A stretch of DNA of 64,000 bases from positions 558,001-622,000 of the forward strand of contig NZ_SJJR01000001.1 of the NCBI RefSeq assembly GCF_004331455.1, given 5' to 3'. Below the pieces are notes generated by a model that was not told where the DNA came from, did no database searches, and saw only the letters and a list, made by a program, of their open reading frames with translations. The number at the start of each line of letters is the position of its first letter. The first letter of the stretch is position 1. The position numbers were made by a program, and so were the translations under genes. Positions 25,841-34,618 of this stretch are shown piece by piece. The DNA is from Micromonospora zingiberis. Its GTDB lineage: Bacteria; Actinomycetota; Actinomycetes; Mycobacteriales; Micromonosporaceae.

Positions 25841-28800
25841 TTGAGCGACCGGGTCATCGACAACCCGATCATCAACTCGCCGTACGGCCGCCCCACCCGC
25901 CACTTCGCCTTCGACCGGGACGGCATCACCGACCGGATCGAGGAGCAGCGGCGACCGTCGAGCTTCTTCATCCCGGTGCCACAACCTCGCAAGCGGGGGC
26001 AGCAGCTTGAGTTGCAGGTCTTCACCGAAGATGACATCAAGCCCAACAAGCAGGTCAATGATGTCCGAGAGCGCGTCGACGCGTGGCGGGAGGCAGGCTG
26101 GCCCAACGTCACTCCGGTGACCCGCCGCCTGTTGGAGTACTGGAGCGATCCGGAGCGGGACAACAAGATCCTGTTCTGCCAGCGTGAGGCGGTCGAGACG
26201 GCCATCTTCCTTGCCGAGGGCGCGACAAAGTGGCAGGGAAGCTGGATCAACAACGATCTGGACGCGCACAACGCCGAGCACAACAACGGACTCCCCCGCG
26301 CGGCTCTCAAGATGGCGACCGGTACCGGCAAGACGGTGGTGATGGCCATGTTGATCGCCTGGCACACCATCAACAAAGTCCATGCCCGATACGACAAGAC
26401 GTTCGCCAAGCGGTTCCTGGTGGTGACCCCCGGGCTCACCATCCGCGACCGGCTCAGAGTTCTGCTGCCGGAGGATCCGGGCAACTACTACCGCGAGCGT
26501 GATCTGGTGCCGGCCGAGTTCGTCGACGACCTCGGTCAGGCAAAGATCGTCATCACCAACTTCCATGCCTTCCAACTCCGCGAAACCCGCTTCGGCCGCA
26601 ACGCGACCGGAAACACCAAGGCCCTGGTAGCGCCCGGCCGACCCGACCCGTTTCGGGAAACCCCGGCCCAGATGGTCAGCCGGGTGCTACGCGAACTCGG
26701 CGGATCGTCGGAGATCGTCGTCTTCAACGACGAGGCACACCACTGCTACCGGGGACGTGCCGGCGAGCCGGAGCCGGACGCCGACACCGTCGAGAATCTG
26801 CGCGGCGACGAGCGCAAAGAGGCCGCCGACCGGGCCGAGGACGCCAAAATATGGTTCAGCGGCCTGGAAGCGGTCCGCGCCAAGGTCGGCATCAAAAGGG
26901 TGTACGACCTATCTGCAACCCCCTTCTTCCTGGCCGGATCCGGCTACCGGGAGGGCACGCTCTTTCCCTGGGTGGTCAGCGACTTCTCGCTGATCGACGC
27001 CATCGAGGCCGGCATCGTCAAGATTCCCCGGGTGCCGGTCGACGACGACCGGGTCGCCAACCGCGTGACCTACCTGAACCTCTGGCAGGAGATCCGCGAC
27101 GCCCTGCCCAAGGGTGGACGCCGGTCCAACCAGGACTTCACTCCAGCGGATCTGCCTGGCGCGTTGACCGCCGCCCTGCACAGTCTCTACGGCTCCTACG
27201 TCTCGGCGTTCGAGGCATGGGAAAAGTCGGAGGCTGCCGCCCACGGACAACCGCCACCCGTGTTCATCGTCGTCTGCAGCAACACGACGATCTCGAAGGC
27301 CGTCTACGAGTGGATCGGCGGCTACGACCGTGAACAGGCCGGTCATCTGCTGCCGACCGCCGGACAGCTACCCCTGTTCAGCAACGTGGCGGACGGGCAG
27401 TGGCTGCACCGGCAGCGCACGATCCTCGTCGACGCTGCGGAGTTCGAGTCCGGCAGCCTGTCACCGGAATTCCGCCGCACCGCAGCACGAGAGATCGCGG
27501 AGTTCAAACAGGAGTACGCCGAGCGTTTCCCTGGCCGGAGCGCCGACGACATCGGCGACGCGGAGCTGATGCGTGAGGTGATGAACACCGTCGGTAAACC
27601 GGGGAAGCTCGGTGAGCCGGTACGGTGTGTCGTCAGCGTCTCCATGCTGACGGAGGGCTGGGACGCCAACACGGTCACCCACATCCTCGGGGTACGGGCC
27701 TTCGGCACCCAGTTGCTGTGTGAGCAGGTGGTCGGCCGGGGCCTGCGGCGACGCTCGTACGTCGCCGACGAGAACGGCATGTTCACTCCCGAGTACGCGG
27801 ATGTCTACGGTGTTCCGTTCCAGTTCATCCCGACGGTGGCGGTGAGCCGGGAGCTGCCGATGAAGCCGGTCCGCAACGTGCGGGCCGAGCCGGACCGCGA
27901 CGCGGCAAAGCTGGAGATCACCTTTCCGCGGGTGGTCGGATACCACCTGGAGATACCCGACGTGCCGCTGGTCGGCGACTTCAGGGATCAAGACCTGAAG
28001 ATGATCCTGTCTCGACAGGACCTCCCGACGAAGACCATGGTGGCGGGACAGGTCGGCGAGGAGGACGTGCACGGCCTCGAACGGTTAAAGCGCCTCCGTG
28101 GACAGTTCGTGGCCTACCGGTTGGCCAGTGAGGTACTCAAGCGCAAGTTGCTCACCGGGGACGGTGACCTCCGGCCGTGGTACTTCCCGCAGGTGCTTCA
28201 GATCGCTCAACAGTGGCTCCGTCGCTGCGTCGAACTCCGAGATGACCAGGCGGTCGGGCTGATCCTGCTTCGGGAGGCCGAGGCGGTGGAGAAGGTCTCG
28301 CAGTCGATCACCTGGCAGGGTGGCCGGCGGGAACGCTGGGTGCTACCGGTGCTGCGGACGACGGACCCGGTCGGCACCACGTCGAGCGTCGATTTCCGGA
28401 CGACCAGGGAGGTCTGGCCGACGGACCCGCGACGGTGCCAGGTCAACCTCGTGACCCTCGATGGTAAGGACGGCAACGCTTGGGAGCGGGCCGTCGCCCA
28501 GGCGATCGAGTCGCTGCCGGAGGACCAAGTCGGCGCGTACGTCCGCAACGACCACCTCGACTTCTTCATCCCGTACGAACACGCCGGGCGGAGCCGGAAG
28601 TTCTACCCGGACTTCCTGGTCAGGTTGGCCGATACCGGCGACGAGATCACCCGCACCCTGATCGTGGAGGTGTCGGGCGGTCGCAAGTCACAGTCCGAGG
28701 CTTCGCAGAAGTCCTGGGCCGCCCGCAATCTCTGGGTGCAGGCGGTCAACAACAGCGGCCGGTTCGGACGCTGGAGCTTCTGCGAACTTCGTGACCCGAC

Positions 28801-28903
28801 CACCGCCAAACGCGACCTTCGACCTGCCATCGATGCGCTGTTCGCCCTGCAAGGCGCGGCGGCGCTCACCGATGCCGTACCCGCCGAGGAGGAGCTGGTC
28901 TGA
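25841..28903 (+). CDS. Type III restriction enzyme Res subunit (helicase-nuclease)
   Basis: A 1020-residue DEAD/DEAH-type Res protein: Walker A MATGTGKTVV at about residues 157-166, FNDEAHHC (DEAH box) near 295, YDLSATPF (motif III) near 360, SMLTEGWDANTVTHILGVRAFGTQLLCEQVVGRGLRR in separate motif V/VI blocks, and a C-terminal PD-(D/E)xK nuclease (YPDFLVRL... IVEVSGG, about 921-946). It cleaves unmodified foreign DNA after ATP-driven sliding. TTG 25841 is chosen because GGGAGG lies seven bases upstream; the upstream frame reads through the ABC ATPase gene. It overlaps the methyltransferase gene by one base (TGATG), so the pair is coupled. No frameshift or truncation is seen. Confidence 0.92.
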   Translation: MSDRVIDNPIINSPYGRPTRHFAFDRDGITDRIEEQRRPSSFFIPVPQPRKRGQQLELQVFTEDDIKPNKQVNDVRERVDAWREAGWPNVTPVTRRLLEYWSDPERDNKILFCQREAVETAIFLAEGATKWQGSWINNDLDAHNAEHNNGLPRAALKMATGTGKTVVMAMLIAWHTINKVHARYDKTFAKRFLVVTPGLTIRDRLRVLLPEDPGNYYRERDLVPAEFVDDLGQAKIVITNFHAFQLRETRFGRNATGNTKALVAPGRPDPFRETPAQMVSRVLRELGGSSEIVVFNDEAHHCYRGRAGEPEPDADTVENLRGDERKEAADRAEDAKIWFSGLEAVRAKVGIKRVYDLSATPFFLAGSGYREGTLFPWVVSDFSLIDAIEAGIVKIPRVPVDDDRVANRVTYLNLWQEIRDALPKGGRRSNQDFTPADLPGALTAALHSLYGSYVSAFEAWEKSEAAAHGQPPPVFIVVCSNTTISKAVYEWIGGYDREQAGHLLPTAGQLPLFSNVADGQWLHRQRTILVDAAEFESGSLSPEFRRTAAREIAEFKQEYAERFPGRSADDIGDAELMREVMNTVGKPGKLGEPVRCVVSVSMLTEGWDANTVTHILGVRAFGTQLLCEQVVGRGLRRRSYVADENGMFTPEYADVYGVPFQFIPTVAVSRELPMKPVRNVRAEPDRDAAKLEITFPRVVGYHLEIPDVPLVGDFRDQDLKMILSRQDLPTKTMVAGQVGEEDVHGLERLKRLRGQFVAYRLASEVLKRKLLTGDGDLRPWYFPQVLQIAQQWLRRCVELRDDQAVGLILLREAEAVEKVSQSITWQGGRRERWVLPVLRTTDPVGTTSSVDFRTTREVWPTDPRRCQVNLVTLDGKDGNAWERAVAQAIESLPEDQVGAYVRNDHLDFFIPYEHAGRSRKFYPDFLVRLADTGDEITRTLIVEVSGGRKSQSEASQKSWAARNLWVQAVNNSGRFGRWSFCELRDPTTAKRDLRPAIDALFALQGAAALTDAVPAEEELV

Positions 28904-31617
28904 TGCCCCCGAGGAGCCGCAAGACCGCCGTCAGCCCTGTGCCGGTGCAGGCGATCGCGCACCCGACGGACCGGCGGGTGCACCTGCCGACGCCGGACGG
29001 CCAGGAGTTCGTCTCGGCCGACGCCGCCCGGATCGAGCAGGTCAAGAAGGAACGCGATCCGAGCCTGGACCCGCAGCTCGTCTGGATCGGTAAAAAGGAA
29101 CAGGACGCCGAAGACCTGGTGGTCGAGGCCCCACCGATCTACATCCAGGAGAAGATCGCCCCGCGCACCCTGGTCGAGGAGTTGCGCAGGGCCAGCGAGA
29201 AGGCCCGCCCTCGGGAGAACGAGCAGCTCGGCCTCTTCGCCGACGACTACGCCGACTTCGACGGGCTGGACAACTGGCAGTCGGTCGAGTACTACCAGCA
29301 CCAGGCCAACTGGTCCAACCGGATGATCCTCGGCGACTCGCTGCGCGTCATGGCATCGCTCGCAGAGAAGGAACGCCTGCGCGGCAAGGTCCAGATGATC
29401 TACATCGACCCGCCGTACGGCATCAAGTTCGGCTCCAACTGGCAGATGTCGGCCCGCAAGCGGGACGTCAAGGACGGCAATCTCGCCGACGTCACCCGCG
29501 AGGTCGAGCAGATCAAGGCGTTCCGGGACACGTGGGAGCTGGGCATCAACTCCTACCTGGCCTACCTACGCGACCGGCTGATCATCGCCCGCGACCTGCT
29601 CACCGAGTCCGGCAGCGTCTTCGTCCAGATCGGCGACGAAAACGTCCACCTAGTCCGCTGCCTCCTCGACGAAGTCTTCGGCCCCGACAATTTCATATCA
29701 CTGATCACGTACAAGAAGACCACTAGCTCAACCGGCGACTATCTGGGTGGAGTGAACGACTACATCCTCTGGTATTGCTTGGACCGCAGCAGAGTCAAGT
29801 ATCGCCATCTATTCAAAACTCGCGAGTACGGCGGCCAAGGCTCAGGCCAATATAGTTGGATAGAAACACCCGATGGCGTCCGGATGCAGGCGGACCAGGA
29901 TGCCCTCCTTGGGAGAAAGCCTGGACGCCTGTTCAGGCGGGATCAGCTCACTAGCCAGAGCGCTGGGCGAGCCAAAGGGGAAGGTGCGTCATCGTGGTTC
30001 GAAGTACAAGCAGATGGACGCACTTTTACTCCCGGCATGCAGGCACGTTGGAAGACGAATGAGACTGGCATGGCACGCCTCAAGAGCGCCAGCCGCCTCA
30101 TGCCCGTCGGCAATACGCTAACTTACGTCCGATATTTCGACGATTTCGCAGCGTTCCCGTTTAGCAACCTTTGGGATGACACAGTTACATCTGGTTTCGG
30201 CGACCCTAAAGTTTACGTTGTTCAGACCAACACCAAAGTCGTCGAACGGTGCATGTTGATGTGCACCGATCCGGGGGACCTGGTGTTGGACCCGACCTGC
30301 GGATCGGGGACCACCGCGTACGTGGCTGAGCAGTGGGGGCGACGGTGGATCACCATCGACACCTCGCGGGTGGCGATCACGCTCGCCCGACAGCGGCTGG
30401 TGGGCGCAAAGTATCCCGCCTACCTGCTCGCTGACTCTGTTGAGGGCCGGGCCAAGGAACGGGAACTGTCCGGCAGCGAGTCGCCGCCCACTGTGCCGGG
30501 TAATGACATCCGCAAGGGCTTTGTCTACGAGCGCGTCCCGCACGTGACGCTGAAGTCCATCGCCAACAACCCGGACATCAAGGAGGGCATGAGCCGCAAG
30601 GAGATCGACGCGGCGATCGCCCGGCACGCCGAGACCGAATTGCTCTACGACCGGCCCTACGAAGACAAGAAGCGCATCCGCGTGGCTGGCAAGTTCACCG
30701 TGGAGAGCCTGTCGCCACACCGGTCGGCCAACTTCTCGATCACCGAGGAGCAAGCCACCGGGACCGATGTCAACGCCTACGTCAAGACCATCCTGGACAA
30801 CCTCACCAAGGCAGGGGTGCAGAACGGCTGGCGTAACGAGCGGCTGGAGTTCGCTTCGCTGAATCCGTACCCCGGCAAGTTCGTCCACGCGGAGGCCGCG
30901 CGACGCAACGACGACGAGGGCACCTCAGCGCGGATCGCGGTGAGCGTCGGCCCGCAGTACGGCACGGTGGACGCCGACTTCGTCAAGGACGCAGCCCGGG
31001 AGGCACTCAAGGGCGTCGGTTTCGACCTGCTGCTGGTGTGCGCGTTCGGCTTCGACGGTCGTGCGAGCGAGGCGGCTGGCAAGTTCGCTCCGGAGGGCAA
31101 CGACTTCGCGACCGTGGCGGAGCAGCGGCAGCTCGGACGGCTTCCCATTCTGCTCGTCCGGATGAACGCGGACCTGGCCATGGGCGACACCCTGCTCAAG
31201 AAGACCGGAACAGCCAATCTCTTCACGGTCTTCGGCGAGCCGGACATCGCCATCGACCCGGCACCGGAGGGGCTCATTGTCGAGATCCGCGGTGTCGACG
31301 TCTACAACCCCACCACCGGCGAGCTGCGGCCGGACAACGGCGTCGACGACATCGCCCTGTGGATGATCGACACCGACTACAACGAGGAAGAGTTCTTCGT
31401 CCGGCACATCTACTTCGCCGGCAGCGAAGGCAAGCCGGACGGGCTGGACCCGTACTCCCGGCTGCGCAAGGCGCTACGCGCGCAGATCGACGAGTCTGCC
31501 TGGTCCAGCCTCTACGGCCACCGCTCTCGGCCGTTCTCCCGTCCCGGGTCAGGGAAGATCGCGGTGAAGGTGGTCAACCACTACGGCGACGAGGTGGTCA
31601 AGGTCTACGAAGTCTGA
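28903..31617 (+). CDS. Type III DNA methyltransferase (Mod), N6-adenine, beta class
   Basis: A 904-residue Mod subunit. The catalytic motif DPPYGI is at about residues 168-173 and the SAM-binding motif DPTCGSGTTAYVAEQWGR at about 463-480, the beta-class order, with the target recognition segment between them. It methylates the recognition site and gives the Res subunit its specificity. The interval 29690-30240 (about residues 263-446) is visibly AT-richer and uses codons rare elsewhere (ATA, AGT, AGA, CTA), while both flanks are normal, suggesting that the recognition domain was exchanged by recombination. The stop overlaps the convergent caspase-like gene by 13 bases. Confidence 0.93.
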   Translation: MPPRSRKTAVSPVPVQAIAHPTDRRVHLPTPDGQEFVSADAARIEQVKKERDPSLDPQLVWIGKKEQDAEDLVVEAPPIYIQEKIAPRTLVEELRRASEKARPRENEQLGLFADDYADFDGLDNWQSVEYYQHQANWSNRMILGDSLRVMASLAEKERLRGKVQMIYIDPPYGIKFGSNWQMSARKRDVKDGNLADVTREVEQIKAFRDTWELGINSYLAYLRDRLIIARDLLTESGSVFVQIGDENVHLVRCLLDEVFGPDNFISLITYKKTTSSTGDYLGGVNDYILWYCLDRSRVKYRHLFKTREYGGQGSGQYSWIETPDGVRMQADQDALLGRKPGRLFRRDQLTSQSAGRAKGEGASSWFEVQADGRTFTPGMQARWKTNETGMARLKSASRLMPVGNTLTYVRYFDDFAAFPFSNLWDDTVTSGFGDPKVYVVQTNTKVVERCMLMCTDPGDLVLDPTCGSGTTAYVAEQWGRRWITIDTSRVAITLARQRLVGAKYPAYLLADSVEGRAKERELSGSESPPTVPGNDIRKGFVYERVPHVTLKSIANNPDIKEGMSRKEIDAAIARHAETELLYDRPYEDKKRIRVAGKFTVESLSPHRSANFSITEEQATGTDVNAYVKTILDNLTKAGVQNGWRNERLEFASLNPYPGKFVHAEAARRNDDEGTSARIAVSVGPQYGTVDADFVKDAAREALKGVGFDLLLVCAFGFDGRASEAAGKFAPEGNDFATVAEQRQLGRLPILLVRMNADLAMGDTLLKKTGTANLFTVFGEPDIAIDPAPEGLIVEIRGVDVYNPTTGELRPDNGVDDIALWMIDTDYNEEEFFVRHIYFAGSEGKPDGLDPYSRLRKALRAQIDESAWSSLYGHRSRPFSRPGSGKIAVKVVNHYGDEVVKVYEV

Positions 31618-32759
31618 GCAGGCGAGTAGCCGTACTCCGCCAACCGGTTCCGGGCAATGTCCAGTTCCTCCTCGGTGAACAGTCCGGTGAATCGGTCTTG
31701 CAGCACCACCGCCTCAACTGCAAGGTCAAGCCTGCCCTTCTCCCACAAAGTGGTGAAACCGCTGGAAACCGAGCTTGCCCTGATCAAGCGGCGGGCCGCC
31801 TCAAGCCCGCCTATCTGCTGCACCATTTGCAGGAAGTAGGCCGCGTTGTAGTTCAACTCCTTCTTGGCCCTCCGGTAACCGTCCAGCATGGCTGCGTGGA
31901 ACTCGGCAGCCACTTTCGGATCCTGCTCGTTCGCAGCACGTCCACCAACCGTGGCGGTGCTTCGACGCGGTTCCGCGACCGGACGCGACTTGACGGCGGG
32001 TAGGGTCGCGGGCCGATAGGCAGGGTTGCAGGTAAGTGCGATGTGGTCGGCCAGACCTGTGCCGAGATGCTGTGGGCGAGGCAGACCGCTCGCAAGCAGC
32101 GCCCGGGTCAGCGTCGGATAGATATCGCCGAGTGTAAGTAGCGGCCCAGCACCGGGGATGCCCTGCCGCAACGCTGTCAGCAACTCACCGCTGAATGCGG
32201 TGAAGCGTGCGCCGATCGGCGCGACAGCGGCTTCATAGGCAGGCGCCGACGCCAGCGTGTAGGTGCCCCGGATATCGAGTGTGCCGCGCACGATGGAGGC
32301 GGCGTCCGACATTGCTTCCGCAGCCCGACCCGAGAAGCAGCAATCGAGGATCAGCACCCGGTTCCGGGCGGGACTCTCGGCCAGCGCGGATCGGAACCAG
32401 TCCAGCGGGACCCCTGAGTAGCGGACGCGTCGTGGATCCGGATTCGTGTCATCAACAGCCAGGAACAGGTCTCCACGCTGGCTCAGCACCCCGTGGCCAG
32501 CGTAGTACAACACGAGCGTATCGAGCGCCTCGTCGGCCACGGCATGGATGGCGTCACCCACCTGCTGCGTCGCCGGATCCGTCAGAACTCGACACCCCGC
32601 CTCGTCAAAACCCCCGAACTTTGGATCGGTGAGCAGGCCAGACAGCGCCTGCACGTTGTTGATCACCGCAGGCAGGTCGAATAAGCCCGGGTAGCTGAAC
32701 TTTGATGCGCCGATGAGTAGCGCCCGCGAGGAGTGTCGCTCTGGCAGTCGGGCGGTCAT
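31605..32759 (-). CDS. Caspase-like (C14) peptidase of an EACC1-type conflict system
   Basis: A 384-residue protein. Residues 10-240 are a caspase/metacaspase domain with catalytic His in LYYAGHG and catalytic Cys in LILDCCFSG, and an N-terminal RALLIGASKF strand. The middle is a short Pro/Arg linker. The last about 80 residues (YFLQMVQQIGGLEAARRLI, SGFTTLWEKGRLDLAVEAVVL, LFTEEELDIARNRL) form a helical domain that I recall at the C-termini of other bacterial proteins but cannot name. ATG 32759 overlaps the EACC1 gene stop by four bases. In such systems the caspase is the toxic effector, activated on infection; that role is inferred from family and neighbourhood. Confidence 0.88.
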   Translation of the reverse strand: MTARLPERHSSRALLIGASKFSYPGLFDLPAVINNVQALSGLLTDPKFGGFDEAGCRVLTDPATQQVGDAIHAVADEALDTLVLYYAGHGVLSQRGDLFLAVDDTNPDPRRVRYSGVPLDWFRSALAESPARNRVLILDCCFSGRAAEAMSDAASIVRGTLDIRGTYTLASAPAYEAAVAPIGARFTAFSGELLTALRQGIPGAGPLLTLGDIYPTLTRALLASGLPRPQHLGTGLADHIALTCNPAYRPATLPAVKSRPVAEPRRSTATVGGRAANEQDPKVAAEFHAAMLDGYRRAKKELNYNAAYFLQMVQQIGGLEAARRLIRASSVSSGFTTLWEKGRLDLAVEAVVLQDRFTGLFTEEELDIARNRLAEYGYSPAQTS

Positions 32760-33118
32760 GGCACCGTCCGACCGGGAGCCAGCAGGGCGTACATATCTTT
32801 GACGGATTTCGCGTTGGTGGCCTCGACCTCCACCTTCCGGATGGTCTCGCCCGTATCGCTCTCGACGAACTCGACGCTGATGCGTGCCCTTCGCGTCCCC
32901 AACCAGGTCGACAGGGCACCGGCGAGCACAGCGCCCAAGCCACCACTGCCGAGCGCTACCGAAAGGGTCTCCATCGCGCTGCCCATATCCTCTGGACCTG
33001 GTTGGCGGGGCACCATCCTGACCCTGCCATGGAGGTCATCGGTGCGTTGAAGCCAATCGACCAGGGAATACAAGTCGCTGGGATTCCCATCAAGAAGTGA
33101 CACGTTGATCAGCGCCAT
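32756..33118 (-). CDS. EACC1-like effector-associated component
   Basis: A 120-residue protein resembling effector-associated constant component 1 (EACC1), which accompanies caspase-like and other effectors in actinobacterial conflict systems. Visible features: an N-terminal INVSLLDGNPSDLYSLVDWL, a Gly-rich hydrophobic helix (SVALGSGGLGAVLAGALSTWL) and a C-terminal beta-rich part ending in LLAPGRTVP. The helix may insert in a membrane. ATG 33118 gives the usual family start; ATG 33133 is possible; neither has a clear ribosome site, so a leaderless transcript is conceivable. It is the first gene of the EACC1-caspase operon. Confidence 0.82.
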   Translation of the reverse strand: MALINVSLLDGNPSDLYSLVDWLQRTDDLHGRVRMVPRQPGPEDMGSAMETLSVALGSGGLGAVLAGALSTWLGTRRARISVEFVESDTGETIRKVEVEATNAKSVKDMYALLAPGRTVP

Positions 33119-33440
33119 AGCGCCATTATTCATTAGGGAGGAACCGGAACTCGCCCAACACCCCACAGGCGTGGTCTTCTACGCTCTGGCCTAGGCAGGC
33201 ACCTGGGCTCAGGTCATCACGACCAGCCAGAGCGCCGAACTCTTCGTTCTGCCGAGACGTCAACTACCTCGTGACCGGAAAACGAGAGGAGTAGTTGAGC
33301 GCTGGCAGCGTCGGCCTGCCGCTGTCACGCCGGCTCAGGCAAACGGGGCTACGCAAGGGGATTCATGTTGGGTAGTGTCTGCTCCGCTACGGCGTGTGCG
33401 GGAGCGCCCAGCATCCCTCGCTGTGGACCGGAAGGACGGC
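33119..33440. other. Divergent intergenic region of the defence island
   Basis: 322 bases between the EACC1 gene and the four-gene helical operon, transcribed away from each other. It contains the inverted repeat at 33260-33298 and must hold both promoters. I see no gene in it. Confidence 0.6.
33260..33298. promoter_or_regulatory. Inverted repeat between divergent island operons
   Basis: Perfect 8-bp arms TCAACTAC (33260-33267) and GTAGTTGA (33291-33298) separated by 23 bases. The position between two divergent operons suggests a shared operator, but the binding protein is unknown. Confidence 0.4.
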
Positions 33441-33704
33441 ATGGCCAGCATCGAGCAAGTCAAGGCCGAGCTTACCCAGGCAGCCGCGCAGAGTAACGCG
33501 ACGACGAACCAGATCCGGGCCGCGATCGAGGGCACCGAGCAGGTGCTCTCCCGGCTACGTGCGGTCGCCGCCGGCACCGGACATCCCGCAATCTCCGAGG
33601 CGATCAACCGCGCCGAACAGAGCAAGCAGCGGTTGATCGAGGCGGCCACCGTCCTTGCGGGCAGCACCCAGGCGGCCCGGCAGTACATCAGCATTCTTGG
33701 CTGA
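33441..33704 (+). CDS. Small helical protein, first of four-gene island operon
   Basis: An 87-residue, predicted all-helical protein, hydrophilic and without signal peptide (MASIEQVKAELTQAAAQSNA, later TGHPAISEAINRAEQSKQRL, ending QYISILG). I do not recognise a characterised family; similar short Micromonospora proteins may carry a DUF name (DUF6244 from memory, unverified). ATG 33441 follows GGAAGG at five bases. Its pattern (SI-EVKA-L-QA at the start and Y-ILG at the end) recurs in the next protein and in the N-terminus of the third, so the three look like copies of one module. Confidence 0.7.
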   Translation: MASIEQVKAELTQAAAQSNATTNQIRAAIEGTEQVLSRLRAVAAGTGHPAISEAINRAEQSKQRLIEAATVLAGSTQAARQYISILG

Positions 33705-33707
33705 CCG

Positions 33708-33968
33708 GTGAGTATCGGTGAGGTCAAGGCGGCCCTAGCGCAAGCGCACCAATCCCTGGACCAGGCCGGGGCGACGGTCGAGGGGGTCGGTACGGACCTG
33801 GACGAGGTGTCCGCGCTCGTGCTCGCCACCCTGCACGACAGCCAGCGGGCCGAGGCAGCGCAGGCCCGTAAGGCCATCGCCGACGCCATCCGCGAGGTAA
33901 AGCTGACCCTGCGAGTCATCGCCGCCGCTGCGGACAACGGCAGCGCGTACCGGGACGTGCTGGGATGA
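33708..33968 (+). CDS. Small helical protein, second of four-gene island operon
   Basis: An 86-residue helical protein (MSIGEVKAALAQAHQSLDQA ... YRDVLG) similar in length and layout to the preceding one. GTG 33708 lies three bases after the previous stop, so translation is probably coupled. No catalytic motif, membrane helix or DNA-binding motif is visible. The heptad-like spacing of Ala/Leu suggests a helical bundle or coiled coil. Confidence 0.68.
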   Translation: MSIGEVKAALAQAHQSLDQAGATVEGVGTDLDEVSALVLATLHDSQRAEAAQARKAIADAIREVKLTLRVIAAAADNGSAYRDVLG

Positions 33969-34618
33969 GTGGCCTGCTCGCCCAGGTCATCGCCCAACTC
34001 AAATCCGCCGTGGACCAACTGGACGGCATCGCGGTACGCGCCACCCGCGCCGCAACAGACGCCGCTGAGGCAAACGCCCTCTACACCCGGGTCGGCACAG
34101 GCACCGATCATCCGAAGCTCCGGGCAGCGGTGATACAGAGCCGCGTCGGCGTCGACAAAGCTCACCGGCTATCCCGGCTGTGCAGCGACGCGGCCCGACA
34201 CATCGGGGCGTATGCGAATGTCATCGCGCCGGGATCGGTTTCGCTACCAGCCGCCGACTCCGGCCCGCCGTCCGGCGAGGAAATCCTGACGGACAGCGAC
34301 CGCCGTGCCCTCACCCGCGAGCGGATGCGGGGAATGCTCACCCGGGCCGTACGGAAAGCCGACGAACTACAGGAGCAGGTAACCAACGCCACCGAGGCCA
34401 CCCAGCAGATAATCAAGATCTATCGTGGCCCCAAGGGTCCTACCGGAACACACCACACGGGAACTGGCACCCCCTCTGCCCCGGGCACCGCACCACGGCC
34501 AAAGATTGACAACGCGGAGGCCGCAGGCAACCTTGTGGTGGTCGGCCTGTTGGCAGGCATGGGGGCGCGATGGTTCGCGATGGCGGCAAGCAGGATGATT
34601 GCGAGGTTGAAGCGATGA
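33965..34618 (+). CDS. Helical protein with C-terminal membrane anchor, third of four-gene operon
   Basis: A 217-residue protein. Residues 1-90 resemble the two preceding proteins (LLAQVIAQLKSAVDQLDGIA, GTDHPKLRAAVIQSRVGVDKAHRL, ending YANVIAPG). A charged helical middle (RERMRGMLTRAVRKADELQEQV) and a Gly/Thr/Pro-rich linker lead to a hydrophobic segment (NLVVVGLLAGMGARWFAMAASRM) with a basic end, a likely membrane anchor. It overlaps both neighbours by four bases. It could bring the small helical partners to the membrane; that is inference. Confidence 0.7.
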   Translation: MSGLLAQVIAQLKSAVDQLDGIAVRATRAATDAAEANALYTRVGTGTDHPKLRAAVIQSRVGVDKAHRLSRLCSDAARHIGAYANVIAPGSVSLPAADSGPPSGEEILTDSDRRALTRERMRGMLTRAVRKADELQEQVTNATEATQQIIKIYRGPKGPTGTHHTGTGTPSAPGTAPRPKIDNAEAAGNLVVVGLLAGMGARWFAMAASRMIARLKR

